DNA of 64,000 nt from Trileptium ribeirensis (GCA_030248225.1 JASANE010000291.1:1-64000); one strand, 5' to 3'; positions 43,270 to 57,199 are shown, counted from the stretch's first letter. Numbers and translations are program-made. Notes: generated by a model from the letters alone, not told the origin.

Positions 43270-43870
43270 AATTCCTGGCTACTCCAAACTTCGGAAATTA
43301 TAGCCGGGGGGCCTGAGCCGGGGGGCCCCCCGGCTCACTTGCCGGGGGGTACCGGATTTTGCCGGTGGGCTTGAGCCGGGGGGCCCCCCGGCTCACTTGC
43401 CGGGGGGTACCGGATTTTGCCGGGGGGCTTGAGCCGGGTGCTCCCCGGCTATCTTGCCGGGGGGTTGCCGACTATACTACAAAGTAACTAAGTTACATAG
43501 CAACCACTTACGAATACACAAATATATCACAACACAAATCGCGGCATTCATATCAATTTGATGAGGAGGCTTAGTCGTCACTGCACGTTACGGTACCGCA
43601 GTCTACCAACGATGCGCATCAACGTCCAGCAGCTGATGCAAATCTTACGGCGAAACGGAACATTTGGTAAGAAAATCTCATTATATGAAAATTGAGCCGG
43701 GGGGCAATTTGCCGGGGGGGTGACCAAAAAATTTGCCGGGGGCCTTTGAGCTGGGGGGTAGCCGAATTTTTGCCGGGGGGCACGAGCCGGGGGGGTACCT
43801 CTGCTTAGCCGGGGGGCAGCCGAAAATACCGGCCCCCCCCCCGCCCCCCCACTTTGGAGTAGCCAGAATT
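43270..43870. mobile_element. GC-rich element with 18-bp terminal inverted repeats
   Basis: The left end AATTCCTGGCTACTCCAAA and the right end TTTGGAGTAGCCAGAATT are near-perfect reverse complements about 600 bp apart. Between them the sequence is dominated by GCCGGGGGG and CCCCCCGGC runs on either side of an AT-richer centre (43490-43690). No coding capacity is evident. The structure fits a non-autonomous DNA transposon carrying a minisatellite. Any target duplication is short (AATT or ATT) and merges with the ends. Confidence 0.7.
43315..43470. repeat. 58-bp GC-rich palindromic minisatellite
   Basis: Units start with GAGCCG at 43315, 43373 and 43431 (period 58). Each full unit contains the perfect 20-bp palindrome AGCCGGGGGGCCCCCCGGCT followed by CACTTGCCGGGGGGTACCGG. 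The third copy is partial and diverged. Related but irregular CCGGGGGG segments continue at 43696-43820. G-runs of five or six could form quadruplexes. Confidence 0.92.
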
Positions 43871-45230
43871 CCCGCTGTAACAGCAGGCGGTGTCGATTTT
43901 CATTTCTACAAATTTTCGGCCCGCAATAGGCCCAGATGATAAGTGGAGCCACGGCTGGCGTCCCTGCGAACAGTCATTACACGTATTAATCTGTTTCCTA
44001 AATAGTTGCGATACAAGAGTGACAAAATGACCAAATTGGAAAATACACATTTCTGTTGAAAATTGTTGTAACACCTGTATTCAGGTTCGGGACTGTTGCG
44101 GATTATTTGAATTATGTGTCACGGTAATCGTAGGAAGTAAGCCGGTATATTGTAGTAATGTATTTTAACGTATGTGTAGGTATTTCGTCAACATTGTACT
44201 GCGCGGGAGAATGATGGGGCACAGAATTGTTAGCGTAAATTTATATAACTTTATGCTGCAGCGCATACTTTGGAACAATTTTGCTATTTGCATAAAGTTT
44301 CATGCGATGTAGAGATGAGAAGACAGGCCATTGGCCGGCTGCGCCGGCCTGTTTTGTTGTCGTTCGGGTGGGGTTATGTCCTGAGTTACAAATTTTGGGC
44401 CGGACTGCCTATTTTCAAAACGCCCGAAGCCCAGCCGAGAAGTTTGAAAAGATATAAAGTGAAGGTATATAACTATTATAAATGTATTGCATGGGTATAT
44501 AATTGCGTAGTCGCGAATTTTTACATATAACTCGCATTGGTCAGTACTGAAGATTTGGTCATGTATTGTTCGCTGCGAAGGTTTTTTAGCATATTCGCAG
44601 CAGCATTGAAAAGGCCTGTAGCGGTGACAGTGAGTTCAAACGAAAATATTCGGATTCGACTTTAGCGTGGCGTAAACAGTTTTCTCAACGGTATGCTAAA
44701 TTCACAATACTGTACATGCTGATTAAATTTAGTCCATCTGCTAGATATACTTTATCCCATCCACTGTGCCTTAATCCGTAAATGGCCTACTATTAAATGG
44801 TACATCGTCACCATGTTTCTTTTCGACAAAAAGTTGTCGACATCCGTCTACCCGAATGATGAATTACAAGTTACAGCGGCTAGCGACATGCAAAAATAAA
44901 TTTTCGCGATTTTTCGTCCAAGCGCTCTGTGAAATTTTCGCTCGCTCCGTTTCAATCGTGAATTTTTAAACCACAATCAGCACGAATTTTGCTGTTATCG
45001 TCCATGCAACTATAACAGAAGAAAGTTGAAATTTTTGTAGTGGTGAATAGCATATAGAGTCACACACTGGCATAACATAGACCCCATTTAGTAGATAATA
45101 AGCGATCAAGAACTATGCATTTGGTAAACAACCGTCGTTGCTATTACTGCTACCCCTGCATGTCTTGAACGTTTGGCTGTATTTGGTTACATTTTTTGTA
45201 ATGCATGCATGCAGCACTCATATTATATTA
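43871..45230. other. PRMT3 intron 4 or intergenic sequence
   Basis: No gene recognised. A GC-rich hairpin-forming segment (GGCCATTGGCCGGCTGCGCC, then GGCC) lies near 44326-44350. A further AT-rich stretch follows. Confidence 0.4.
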
Positions 45231-45237
45231 TTATTAA

Positions 45238-45440
45238 GGCTCAATAGCTCAATCGGTAGAGCGTCGGACTCTCGACCGCTAGGTCAAGAGTTCAAACCCA
45301 GGCCAGGGTAACTCATCCTTCCTTCCTCCGGGGTCGGTAAATCGAGCAACATATGTGCGAAAATAACCGATTGCGAGGACCCCACATCTGGGTCCAGTTG
45401 CTACTCTGGACCAAGTGCAAGCCTAAACGTTGGGGAAAGT
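45238..45440 (+). mobile_element. tRNA-derived SINE
   Basis: A tRNA-like head reads GGCTCAATAGCTCAATCGGT, AGAGCGTCGGACTCTCGACC and onwards. The A box TAGCTCAATCGG (45245-45256) and B box GTTCAAACC (45290-45298) are intact and spaced as in polymerase III internal promoters, and the D arm GCTC...GAGC pairs. The anticodon and T stems do not pair properly and no acceptor stem closes, so this is not a working tRNA gene. A tRNA-unrelated body (CTTCCTCCGGGGTCGGTAAA, GGACCCCACATCTGGGTCC) follows to about 45440. The last motif can form a hairpin. Confidence 0.72.
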
Positions 45441-46456
45441 GAAGTGTTTACAGCAGGCATTTTCATTTTTATCTCATTTAAGGAATAAAGTGTTCAAAGT
45501 ACCTAATATATTCTAAAATCGTAAATCTCATTATGACTTAAGAGTTGGCAAACATGGTATTGCTTGTCGCTCATCTAATCACAGTACAGGTGCCGAAGAT
45601 CCATCGGCTTTGGGGAAGATTGTGGGAGCGGGTGGGTCAGGGAATGTTAACTTTTGCAATTTTCAGTATCTCAAATTTGCCTAAATTTCCCCTATTTTCG
45701 CCAATTTGCGATTTTTTTAATTTCCATTATTTTTCCAGTTGGCCCCAATTTTTGGCATTGTTTATTAAAAACGTTGTCCACGCGCCGTTGGGGCGCTGCA
45801 GAGCGCAGGAGGGAGGTGAAGGGGAGGAGCTTTCGGTGATCCATCCTACCACCTGTGGACATCTGTGATTCGCGGTTGACTGCAATTTCCAGAATTTCTA
45901 AATAGAATGAGGCACCGAAAACACTTCAGTGTCCAAACTCAGTGTATGTGTTTTTCTCGTATCTTCGCATTTATAATTAACTGGCTTGCTTTAAAAATCA
46001 GTAATATAAATGCTGTACATGTATTAGGCAGTCGCTGCACTTGAACTGATTATTGTTCATGGTTTGGATGACCTTGTTAGCTGATAAAGCGATGTTACCA
46101 AACTCAACGGTCTCACTAAGATACTTATAAGTTCACACTCAAAATGTTATTGCTGAATATTTAACATTATGCTATTTTTAAGTATAATTCTGCTCTAAAT
46201 GTATTGCGGTCGTTAAGCGTTGGGATATATAGTTAGGAACTTGTGCTTCTTTTTTAGTATAACTATGCGAACTATTCAGCATAACTTTATACTAAATGAG
46301 GATTTAAAATGATAAATATAAAAACTAAGCTTAAAATGGAAAACAATTATGCTTGAAACTTAAAATTTGAACACAATATTGCTAAATATTAAGTAGCCTT
46401 TTTGCTTTGTTTTTGCTACTTAAGTTATTAGCATAATTATGCTTAAATGTTAGCTA
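45441..46456. other. AT-rich sequence between SINE and MITE
   Basis: No gene. A block at 45590-45880 has T-rich runs followed by a GC-rich part (GTTGGGGCGCTGCAGAGCGC), transposon-like but without a partner that I can prove. From 46140 short AT-rich motifs such as TTAAGCATA recur. Confidence 0.35.
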
Positions 46457-46458
46457 TA

Positions 46459-46608
46459 CAGTAGCCGCGAAAAAGGACTGTCGCTCGGTCGCGACTCGCT
46501 CGAAATAAATTTTGTTTTAAAAATAGAATTTACTATTAATTTAAATAGTTTCGAAATCTCCAGCGAGGCACTTGCTCGAAACGCGACGGTCATTTCTGGC
46601 GCGTACTG
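46459..46608. mobile_element. Tc1/mariner-like MITE, about 150 bp
   Basis: The left end CAGTAGCCGCGAAAAAGGAC and the reverse complement of the right end, CAGTACGCGCCAGAAATGAC, form imperfect terminal inverted repeats that continue through GTCGC. The element is flanked by TA on both sides (46457-46458 and 46609-46610), the target duplication typical of Tc1/mariner elements, whose ends often start CAGT. The GC-rich ends contrast with an AT-rich middle. There is no coding capacity. Confidence 0.65.
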
Positions 46609-46610
46609 TA

Positions 46611-49600
46611 CTTAATAAACTTTTATATTAAGTATCAAATTTTGCTAAACATTCGCAATAAGCATATTTTAAATTAAGCTAGATTTTTATAAAGCATAAA
46701 GTAATGCTAACTATATTAGAAGCGTACTCTTTTTCAGTGCAGCTTCATGCTTACGTTTTTACGTTTCAATGTAGCTGTGTTCTGAAATGTAGGTTTTAAA
46801 CTATCAAACAGTGTGGAAATTGTGCCATACATTCTCCCAATCAGTCACTAGTACGATATTGATTTCTAAAAGCTCAACAGAATTTAAAAAATCTTTGACC
46901 TTAACATGTATTAGACTGATATTCCAGGCTGAGTTATATCATGACATTTTGAAACATCGTTTTGAAATTTGTACGCTATAAATACCAAATCTATCGAAGC
47001 TAATTAATAAAACATTAGTTTTCAGTGAAAGAATATTAAAGGATCCACTTAAAAGACTTCGTGTAAATCTTATAGTTTCAAAATTTTTGTTGTGTGAAGC
47101 TTCTTGGTGAATACAGAATGGATTGATAAAGAGACATATTTCACTCGTTATAAGGACTAATACTGCGTAGTGTTGATTAATTTTCAAGTGTTTTATAATT
47201 CGTGGATGACAGATAATAAATGTTTTTTCCTATTTTTAGAGCTTGGGTCAAAAGTTATCGTTCCTTGAATTGTATAGTTTAGTTGGGCATACCTTTTTGA
47301 GATGCTATACCTTTTGAAATGGGTATCTCAAATTGAAATCTAGCCACATTATCATTTCAATATATTTGGAATTCAGCAAGAAAATAATTTTATTAGACAT
47401 AATCAGTCATTTCATGCTTTTCAGTCTTCGCGCCTGCTCTTAAAAATTTCGGGCCGGTTCGGGCCTAAAAAATTTAGTCCATTCTCACCTCTACAACAAC
47501 GCTCTGAAATAAACGCAAATTTTTCGAATAGTAATTGAGCAGCTGTTAATTTTTGACTTACTGTTCGCGAATTTTTTGCCAAAAATTCGCTTTTATTTCT
47601 CAGCGTGGCTGTAATGCGAAGTCAGACTCGAGTCTTGCTATTTATATCGCGATAAGTTGAACGTTTTTTACGTACTTGCTGGATTACATATATGTGTATA
47701 TTAGCAAGCACCGTGCAGCACATGATGGTAATAAATTCTCGGCTTGTTCGTGGGAAAGCTGTTATATTTACTACTATTGTACGAACTACATTAAAACTCA
47801 ACAAAAGGCATTTGGGATTGATCCGAGGCTTCTTTCTTGTTCCACAAGTAGTTCGAAGCAATTATGCGGCGTTCACGTTATAATGTTCCCGCTGTTTGGA
47901 ACTTTTGACCCCCTGTAGTCGCGACCCTACCGTATAGACAGTCAGGGTGACACCCATACTGTATATCAAATGCCGAGGGTGTACGGCATACCCTTAGCTA
48001 CTACATTTTTTCTAGACAGTGTCGTACACACCCTTAGCTACCGATTTGGCGCGAATTAACTACAACGGACACCGTCTGTAGCTAATGCGATTTATTAGTC
48101 AACTGTCCTGTGGAGTTTTTCCTAAATTCTCCATATTTGTATCTAGCCCATATGAACATTGCTCAAATAATTCCGAACACTGTCAATAAAACTGCCAGAA
48201 GACACGGTGTGCCTGACACTGTCGGTAAGCGGTAATACGCTTAACTAGCTAGCGTTGAAAAAATTTATTAAAAACATGGGGGTGTCTAGGACACCCTGTT
48301 GTCAACAGTGTGTCTGACACTGTGTGGGGTACATAGGTTCCAAACGTTGGGGACATTATAACGTGAACGCCGCATTACTACTACGAATATTGTTTTATTT
48401 TGGTGTAAATCACGTTACAAGGATAAAATATTGTTTTGACAGCACGCGCACTAGATTCACCGGAGTTACGCTGTTTTCCACGAATGTCTACCAGTTGATC
48501 GACCCGAAGAAACGCGTGTGTTTGCGGAGTAAGGAACACGGGAATGAAGGTGTAAAATGCACTGACCATCAGGTTACTCGGGGTTGACAATAGTGATTTC
48601 ATAAATATGCATACGTCTTCATCGTTTAAGTTAAAAAATATCAATGCTTCATTACATATTTGGAACATCGCCAAAACCAAACCTTTAAAATATATAAATG
48701 CACATAAATCTTTTCTTGAACTATTTTACCCTTGATGCCAATTTACGGTTGATGGTACGTCACCGTATGTACATATCTTGTATGTAGTGCCAGAGATATC
48801 TTCACCTTCCGCTTAATCAATTTATAACTGCAATTCCACAATTCGATTATTTCGCAAACATGTGGGACACAAGGACCTCCAAACGGAAACATCGTACTAA
48901 AATGGTCTTTTGTTCGATCAGAATTCATGGTTTTGTGATCTAAGGTTTTGAAAATTGCCTGACTCTTTCTGAACGCTAACTCGACATTATCGTTGAAACT
49001 CAGCATTTAGGTCGTTTCCACGGGTGCAAACATACCGACTTACACCATGTTAGTGTTTTCTGTTCAACTCAATATTCGTTAAAATAATGTTCTGATGACA
49101 TTATGTATTAATCTAAACAAAAGTTTACAAAAGAAACTAGGCAAATAACAGCGATTATAGACCTAGACCTTAACATGGATCATCTGGATCGGTAACGCAA
49201 CGCACCACCATTCGGAAGATTTTTTGTGGGTCTGTTAGGATAAACTTTAGGGGTGTTTTTACCACGCTACTATGCCTTAACCATAAATGTACCAACGCGA
49301 CTCGTAGCCAAATCACTGTATATTGGTTTTTCTTCCTACACTTGAAAACATCAGATGGATCGCTGCGGATGGTTTCAGTGCATTCAAAAGCTGCGAGAAG
49401 CAGAGGAATAATTGCTAACTGTGAGCTGCATGGTCCTATCTGTTAATATATATAGTTACATGGCGTTTATGTTTATACAGAACACACCAGCATCGTTGTG
49501 TACTGTCTCTTATGCATTAGGTTGTAAAATTTACGCACGTTTGCAGAGTAGCTCAAATACTTTTTATGGTAGCGAATAAACCTTCTTTATAGGGATTTGA

Positions 49601-52600
49601 CATTGACAGGAAATGGCTGTACAGTTCAGGACAGAAAAAATTATTTCAGTGTCTAATCCTTATTTAAAATGTATGAAAAAACAAAATTATAGCGATAATG
49701 TTCTACAACACGCTTAAACAACATATTTAATCATATTTTACTTCAGGGAAAACTATACCAAAACGAAATTTAATGCTCATAAGTTTATGGTAGTGGAGTT
49801 TGTCTGACGTGAAGCCGTTTTGTATTGGTTAATATTTTGGGATAACACTAGCACATAATTGCTTTATTTTTTGCGTACATCAATATTGTAAGAGGGAGCT
49901 TAAAAGTGCTGGTATATACGTTGTGCGCGTGGATACGCTACGTTTTATGTGTCTCCGACTTAAAAATGTCTCCCAGCGCTGTAATTTTTCTTGAATGTTG
50001 CGATCAGTACGTCTTGTTTTCTTTTTGGGTGATTGGAGAAAGCTGAGTGGCCTTAAAATCTATCAGAAATGATCGTCACCTTACCTTTAATATCCTTACA
50101 TTACCGTTAACCGTGGACTTGGGTATTGTTATATGTCACCTACTATTCAAAATTCGTTACATTTTCTAAGCTATATCCATGCTGATAAGGGAATATTAGT
50201 AAGTTTGAGATGATGCGCTGGCAATGCTTGTAAGCATCGGAGTTAATATATTTCGGGGAGGCTGCAAAACTGCAGGCTCTTGCCGCAGTCTTTTTCGCCG
50301 CGCATGTTACTAATGTAGCTATTTTAGCTAGTTTCTTTATAAATATTTTTGGAATTTTCTTTTGGCCATCCCTCGTATAGGCTACTCTAAAGTGTTGTCC
50401 ATTAGATCTAATTAATTCAAGATTCTGAATTGGATAGAATCCATCAATTTTGGAATTTCTCACTATACAAATTCAGCATTATTGTGTCATTTTAGCTTGA
50501 AACAACCTCGACACCATTAAATTTAGTGAAAATTGGCAAAAATGAGAGACAGTAATGACCATTCATTGCAAAAATTAGATAACATTTTAGCAACAGCTGG
50601 GGGCAATATATTAGCAAAAATGGAGAGAATTGGGCAAAATTAGGGCGAATTAGAAAATTTTTTGAAATTGAAACCTCCCGTCGTGCACCCCTCGCGCTGC
50701 GCACGTATTAAATCTCAACCTGTACATGTATCTGTAGGCTGACTTGTATCCGTCAGCTTTCAGACATCATAAGTTATTAAAAATATGTGCTGTCAAAATC
50801 CCAAGCGTATCATATACAACGACGTCATTGTAACGCACAACTGGCTTGTCTGTCAACGTTGGTATATATTGGCATTTTGTAGTGCGATGCTGTTGTCATT
50901 CATTACAGGTTCATCTTTACGTATTAGTAATAGCGATGTTGGTGTTTTGCAAAATTTGTATAGTCTATTGTCATAATTTTTGATAGTGTTCATTTGCAAT
51001 TCAGACTGACTTTTCCGGTCTTATTTTACTCGAAGCCGGTCTAAAGGGACTTGTTCTGTAGTCGTTTTAAACGAACTATTTAATATCTTTTAGCTTTAAG
51101 GCGAATAATATATTCATGGTATCGCTTTGATCGAAGCGAGCAAGCATTATATATTGTATCGAACTGAAGTATATAGATGTATGCCATCAACACTATAAAA
51201 ATTTTAACCCATAAAGTTAACCCTTACAAGGTTATAGATGAAGATACCATAGTCCGGACTGTTTTTGGTCAGGAGATATTCTTCAACCTCTGCTTGCAAA
51301 TATATAGAGATACAGGCATATGCTTTTACCTTAAGTGCATCGCCGTGATCGCATTCAACGGTAAAAAATTGAGGAACTTCCACCAATCCGTTCTTGGGTT
51401 ATAGATATTGAAATCGAAATTGTTTTAGTTTAATTGCATATCGCAACTACGAAACACGATACGTAAAAACTGGATAAATTTAGTCTGCAATACTGATAAA
51501 CGAGATTTTAATAAATTTCTGTCCTTAGTGGCTATTATTCCTGGGTTTTGGCTTATCGTCAGTAGCCATTTTCACGACATGTTCGGTAAAGCTGTCATGC
51601 CCCGTTACCTTCTGCCGTAGATGGATCATAGTTTTATTGTTGAACCTCAATGTCTCAAATGTAGTTGCCTAAGGAAAAATTACACAGAAACTTTTTATGA
51701 CCATTGCATAGGAGCTGTCTTGGCATATAATCTACCAGTAAAATATCTCGGCTTCTAATCATAATCGTCGAAATGTATTAAGTAACACTTTGATCAGATA
51801 TGTCTGTTTTGTGATGCTGCGGTTGCGCTGAAGGTATAGTGCATTTTAATGTGTTTTGTAATGTATGGTCATATTTCACCATTCTAAATACTGACTGCCA
51901 GCAGTTTATTCGATCGAATTTGACTATATCTGACTGTTGTTTTATTTCTGGGCCTGAAGATGCACAGCTGGGAAAGAGAATTATTATAGCAAAGAAATTC
52001 ATGCAAAAACTAACAAAATTTGATTAATTTTAAAATATGAAATTTGAAAAATTTCTTAATATAGGCCCAACAGAAAAATTAACGCGACATCCAAAATATG
52101 CTCTCCTGTAATTGAGAAGGGGTGCATAATTTGGTGATATTCCCGCCAGCAGCGGTGGTTGGCAAATACGGTATATATTATGGCATTATTGGAATATTGA
52201 CGCAGTAGCTGATGAATTGATGTGGGAGTTAGCCAAGTACCCAGACGCTGGCGGCATAAACTTAGCCTGTTACAGTTGCGGATAGAAACTATAAGTAAGT
52301 ACTAAGTAAAATTTAAATCAGTGCTTAGCACTGAACGCTTCCTTCTGTCAACTCATCAGATTTTCCTGGTGTATATATACTCCTGCACAGTACTAAAAAA
52401 TTTCGATCAATACACTTCCAGAACGCCGCCTTCTGACAGCTCATCAAGTTTCCCGATGTGGCGGGACAACGCTTAAAATTACTACACTTCGGTTTGTTTT
52501 GCTGGTTAAGTGAGCGGTTCTTGTTTTCCAAATTTCTGTTACTCTAATTACGGTGGAAAAATTCTCTTGGGGAATTCTATATTTTGTAGCAACCTACAAA

Positions 52601-55600
52601 TGATTCGTTTTCTTTCTGAGCGAACAAGCTATAGATAGTCCAGCAATATAATATGTGGTTACCATTCAGAGCTGCTGTGGAAAAGAGGTGAATGTACAAA
52701 TGAAAAACATACGTTTTATTTTCGGACGTTAAGGGCTATATTCGTGTTGCAGGAAGTATCTAACTAAAGATTATAGATATAAAACGCGAATTGTGCTCAT
52801 CTGGAACAATTTTACCAGTCCGAATTGAGGTGCCAAATATTAGACGTTAAGCAAGATCGTTAGGTTTAGCACCTTGACTTTTAAATATTGTCTAGCTAGT
52901 ACAAAGAATGAATAATACTCCGGAGCACCAGGACATGGTATAACTAATAAACAGACACGGTTAATGGATGTATAACCCTCATAGTTTCACTTTAAATACT
53001 TATTCTGGTCCTGTATATGTTTTTATCGCTTATTTCGTTGTAAAGTCTGCGATCGAGATGAACTGAACAGTTTCCGCTCATTACAAACGCAACACATGTA
53101 CAGAGAAAACTACAGCCAAACGGAACCACCTCTTTTTAAGCTATAAATAATTATAATGAAATATAAAAGCATTTTGGTCCAAAACATTGCAGTTGGTTAG
53201 GTAGTTTCGACGGTGTTGGAAAGTGTCGATGATATAGTTATACAAACCAAAGATGGTAACCCGGTCATTTCTGATCACACCTGTACCGGTGTGACCCGGT
53301 ACTGACCCGGTCTGATATAGAACTCGAAATCACTCTTCACTGCCCTGTACTCAACGCTGCAGAATCCGCACAGAATTAACACTTTAGCAGAGACAGTAGA
53401 AATCAGAGATGCAACGGGTCATTTCGTGTCACATCGCAGGTAATTGAGAAAATTAGAAGCTTATCCACCGCCAGTGGGCCTATATTCGAGGGCTTAAAAA
53501 CTTTTTCGTTTCCGCGAAGCTTGAAAATCGTAAATTTATATCGGCGCTTTGGAAGTTCATCATTGATGACTTTAAGCCATTCTATTTTATTCAGCTTCAC
53601 AATGTGAATTCTATGCCAGTGGCTGCAGATGCTCAGGCTACACGACGGTCAACGTATGATTTCTAGCTACGACATTGTGAAATTGATCAACCCCCTATCT
53701 CATGATGTTTTCCCAGAGTTGTGCGCTGGTATGGGTACCCGCCAGCTAGGCCGGGTACGGACTTAAAGGTAGAGTCCTGCGGTAGTGGGTACTTGTGAGT
53801 AGCAGTAGCTCACGAAACTCCATTTGTTATGCTGCTGTTTTCACGCAACTGTGTTATGCTTGAAAATGCAGTCCTGCAATTAAATTAAATCGACTCATTT
53901 CAATTTAGCGCACAATATCGGAAGAACATATTCAAAAATTTGAGCAAATCTAACTAAATAAATAGCTTTTGCATAAAACAGAACTTTAAACGTTAATTAG
54001 AGAAACTTTTGACAATTTTTCATTAAAGTTAAGACATTGAATACTGAAATATTTATGTTTTATCAACTGGAAAATTGCGTTATTTGTAAATTGTAGCGAT
54101 TTCTGAGTCTTGGCGTAAAAACTGTCGTAACCGTCTTTACTGCATTCCATCTGATTTATGCCACGCTGTACTTTTGGTTTACTTGCTAATTTTGAAAAAA
54201 GAGATAACGTGAAGTGTATTTTACTGTGCGAAAACAAAATGCACTAAAAATTTTACCTTCATTGAGTTTGCTTTTGTCACTACAAAAATATCCATTATTA
54301 TATAATGTGAAATGCTAGTTATCGCAATTGCTCACACCCAATTTATTTAAAATTTTTTAATGACATCATTGTTCACTGAAAAGGGCGCTAAGATAATAGA
54401 ACGCTCTTTGCGTTCTATAGAGTAAATTTTTAAAGGCTTTGTACGTTTCCTTGTTTGGATGCTTTTCGACATGAGTTGGTGGTTCCCTTTATTTGTGAGC
54501 TGTTTGAAAGACGGTGTTGTTCCAATTACTGGACACGGTTAAAATGCTACAGTGGTTCAATTTAGTGGGCGGTGTCCGACAAACTTCATATTTCGCGTAA
54601 CTAGGTGGTTTCCTCTATTTGTTAAAAACATCAGATGATTCTGTTTTAGTGAATGTTGCTTAAAAGACAGTGGATCAATCTTATGGTTTTGTGGTTTTTT
54701 TATAGTGGCCGCTGCCGAATCTTATACTGCATTATAAACTTCCCAGTTTTGGGCACAGCTTAAAAGACTGAATAGAATATTAAATTCAGTAGGTGGAGCG
54801 TGTAAGGCCTCGTTCGTTGATAACGCAGCTACGAAATTTATTGATATATAGATGCACAGAGGTTGTACAAAAACAAGAAAATCGAACAATTTGACAGTGT
54901 GCCGAACTGTCCGAAATTGCCGGAAAACCTTTCGTTTTGGGTAGTTGATTAGGAGATGCGAAGACGGGGCTACAAAGATGCATCGCGCACCCGGTCGTGT
55001 ACCAATGGCAGTGGCTGCAGCTTGCAAAGAATCAAAAATTTAAAGCTATCCGCATTAGAATGCTTCTGTAATGTATAATCATCTATTTCCAATGCCTCAG
55101 ATATAGGTTTACAGTTTGCCGGCTCCACGAGGCCTAGTGGCGGTGGACAAGCCCCATGATTTGTGCGAGTACCCGCAAGTTCAAAAAATTTCGCACGCGC
55201 ATACCTCTGTGCTTGCCTTAGTGTCAAGTCAACAAAGCTGTGTGTTTTTCGTTATGCCATAGCTACTTTATTTCAGACTACTAATTCATTTGTAACTCAT
55301 TTTTCAAGAAAAAAGAATTTTCATGAATTTCCTGTGTTTTTTTATATGAAATATGGTAGCTCATGGTGATCTAAATCGATTTTATTTTCATTTTCTTGTG
55401 AAGACATTATATTAAACTATATTCAGACTTCGCTGTAAAGCTTTCATGTATCAACCACAGAAATAATGTACTTCATATATCGATAATAATTTAACTAGGT
55501 CTTTTAGGTGCTAGCTATAGCACGATAATCGTCAATTTTGATGATACAGTTACGGTTTTGCATACCATTCGAATCAGCTCGTTGAAGCGAAGCCATTGTT

Positions 55601-57180
55601 TATGGCAAAAACATGTTGCAATTTTTTTCTAAACAATCAGAAAATTCGCTCGGGGGTTATAACCCATAAGACCCATGTATAGCTGGCCAATCTAACGTTA
55701 TGGAGTTAGATGTTATTCTAACATTCTATCGGGGAGTGCGCGAAATAAATGGTGTGTCGTTATCGATACTCTAAACTTAAGTTTTTTAATCATACTTAAA
55801 ACTAAGTTGTTCTTTTTTCCAACGATATAATGTTCGACTTGTACAGGTGATATCGGCGTAAATTTTTCTCACGTGAGTATTTAATAAGCTGTAAATTTTT
55901 AACCACACCATGTAAAAAACTAATCGTGCATGTGGCAATGCGTCTTTATAAACGACTATATGGTTCTTTCTTTGTATCGGCTCTCATATTTCTTTTTAAC
56001 CTTAGACTATAAAACATACAGTCGTTTTTTTCTCCATGACACGTGATATTAATAATTCTAGCTTTCTTATTGTGTGTAATTTTTCTGTGGCTGTCGTAAT
56101 TCCAGTATTGTGGTATTGTCGTAGAGTTTATAATTTTAGCGTTCTTTCTGCACATGAAACACCATTCGTATACAATTGCCGCGCGCGTAGCCACATATCC
56201 TGTAATTAGCATTAGACAATTAGTAGCATTCAGGAACTGGCAAGCCTGGGGATTGTATGTGCTCTTTAGCAAAGTACAATCAGTAACAGTGAACTGACTC
56301 TTGGAAGCAATCTGGCGCTTTAGCTTCCTGATATCCCTCATTAAGGATATATTTATTCATTTTGCCAAAGAAATTGCTCGAAGATAGATTCATAAGCATA
56401 AATTATTTATGCATTTTGCCATAATGCTACAAATCATATGTAGCTGCTGTTTTTTTTCTGGATTTAAAACACAGCTATTCATATTGTGCATTTGTTTGGT
56501 TCACAGTTGTTGCTTTCCTATGCCTGCGCCTTAATCCAATAATAATTTATATCTATTATTATTATACAAAACCTATTAAAAGCATTTTATGTTCAAATAT
56601 GACTGAATGTTGGCGAAGTTTCAGGTATATATATTTTGCTCTCGATAACTTTGATTGTATAGCTTAGCTTCTGACTGATATCCTTTTTTGCATGACTATT
56701 GCTTAGAAATACGGTTGAAAATGCTATGCTAAAATAAACTCGAATTTAAGTAAAATACTCGATGTTACGCAGGCACCGACAGACTAATTTTTGAAATCCA
56801 CAAGAAAAGAAATTAACAGTTATCAAACATCTATGGTTAAACAACTATTATTGCCATTAAAGCATATTAAACTGTGGGGCTCATAGACCATCCACTTTCA
56901 GCTTAAATGGGAGAATAAAAAATTTTGCTAATTTTTCTAGGCGCTGCGCACGCCACCTTTGCACTTCGGATGCCAATAATATTCAATTTCAGAGCAGGCT
57001 AAAGCGGTCTCAGCTGAGGCAAGTATAACTAGTAGCCAGTGTAACTATTAACGCGCTAAACCTAAGCATTGAACTGTATATCCACTTGGGTTATCGTAAG
57101 CCTATATATGTATATATGTATTATATTAAGACAGGTTAGCAAAGTGTGCATAGAATATAGAATCTCTTGCATAAACACAA
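46611..57180. other. Long stretch without recognised genes
   Basis: About 10.6 kb of AT-rich sequence, presumably PRMT3 intron 4 if the gene continues. Candidate frames such as 55946-56341 (minus, 131 codons) and 51177-51404 (plus) show no recognisable domain and lie within chance expectation. At 47900-48340 a less AT-rich block has paired motifs (CCCTTAGCTAC twice, 39 bp apart; GTG-CTGACACTGT twice). I looked for the PRMT3 SAM-binding and SEWMGY motifs and saw none. Confidence 0.4.
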
Positions 57181-57199
57181 TCTTTCAAGTACCCCTGAA

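Noticed and set aside
45238..45310. Functional tRNA gene
   Set aside because: The D arm and promoter boxes are good but the acceptor, anticodon and T stems do not pair; a SINE-like body follows.
55946..56341. 131-codon minus-strand frame
   Set aside because: No domain, signal or splice context; one or two frames of this length are expected by chance in 64 kb of AT-rich DNA.
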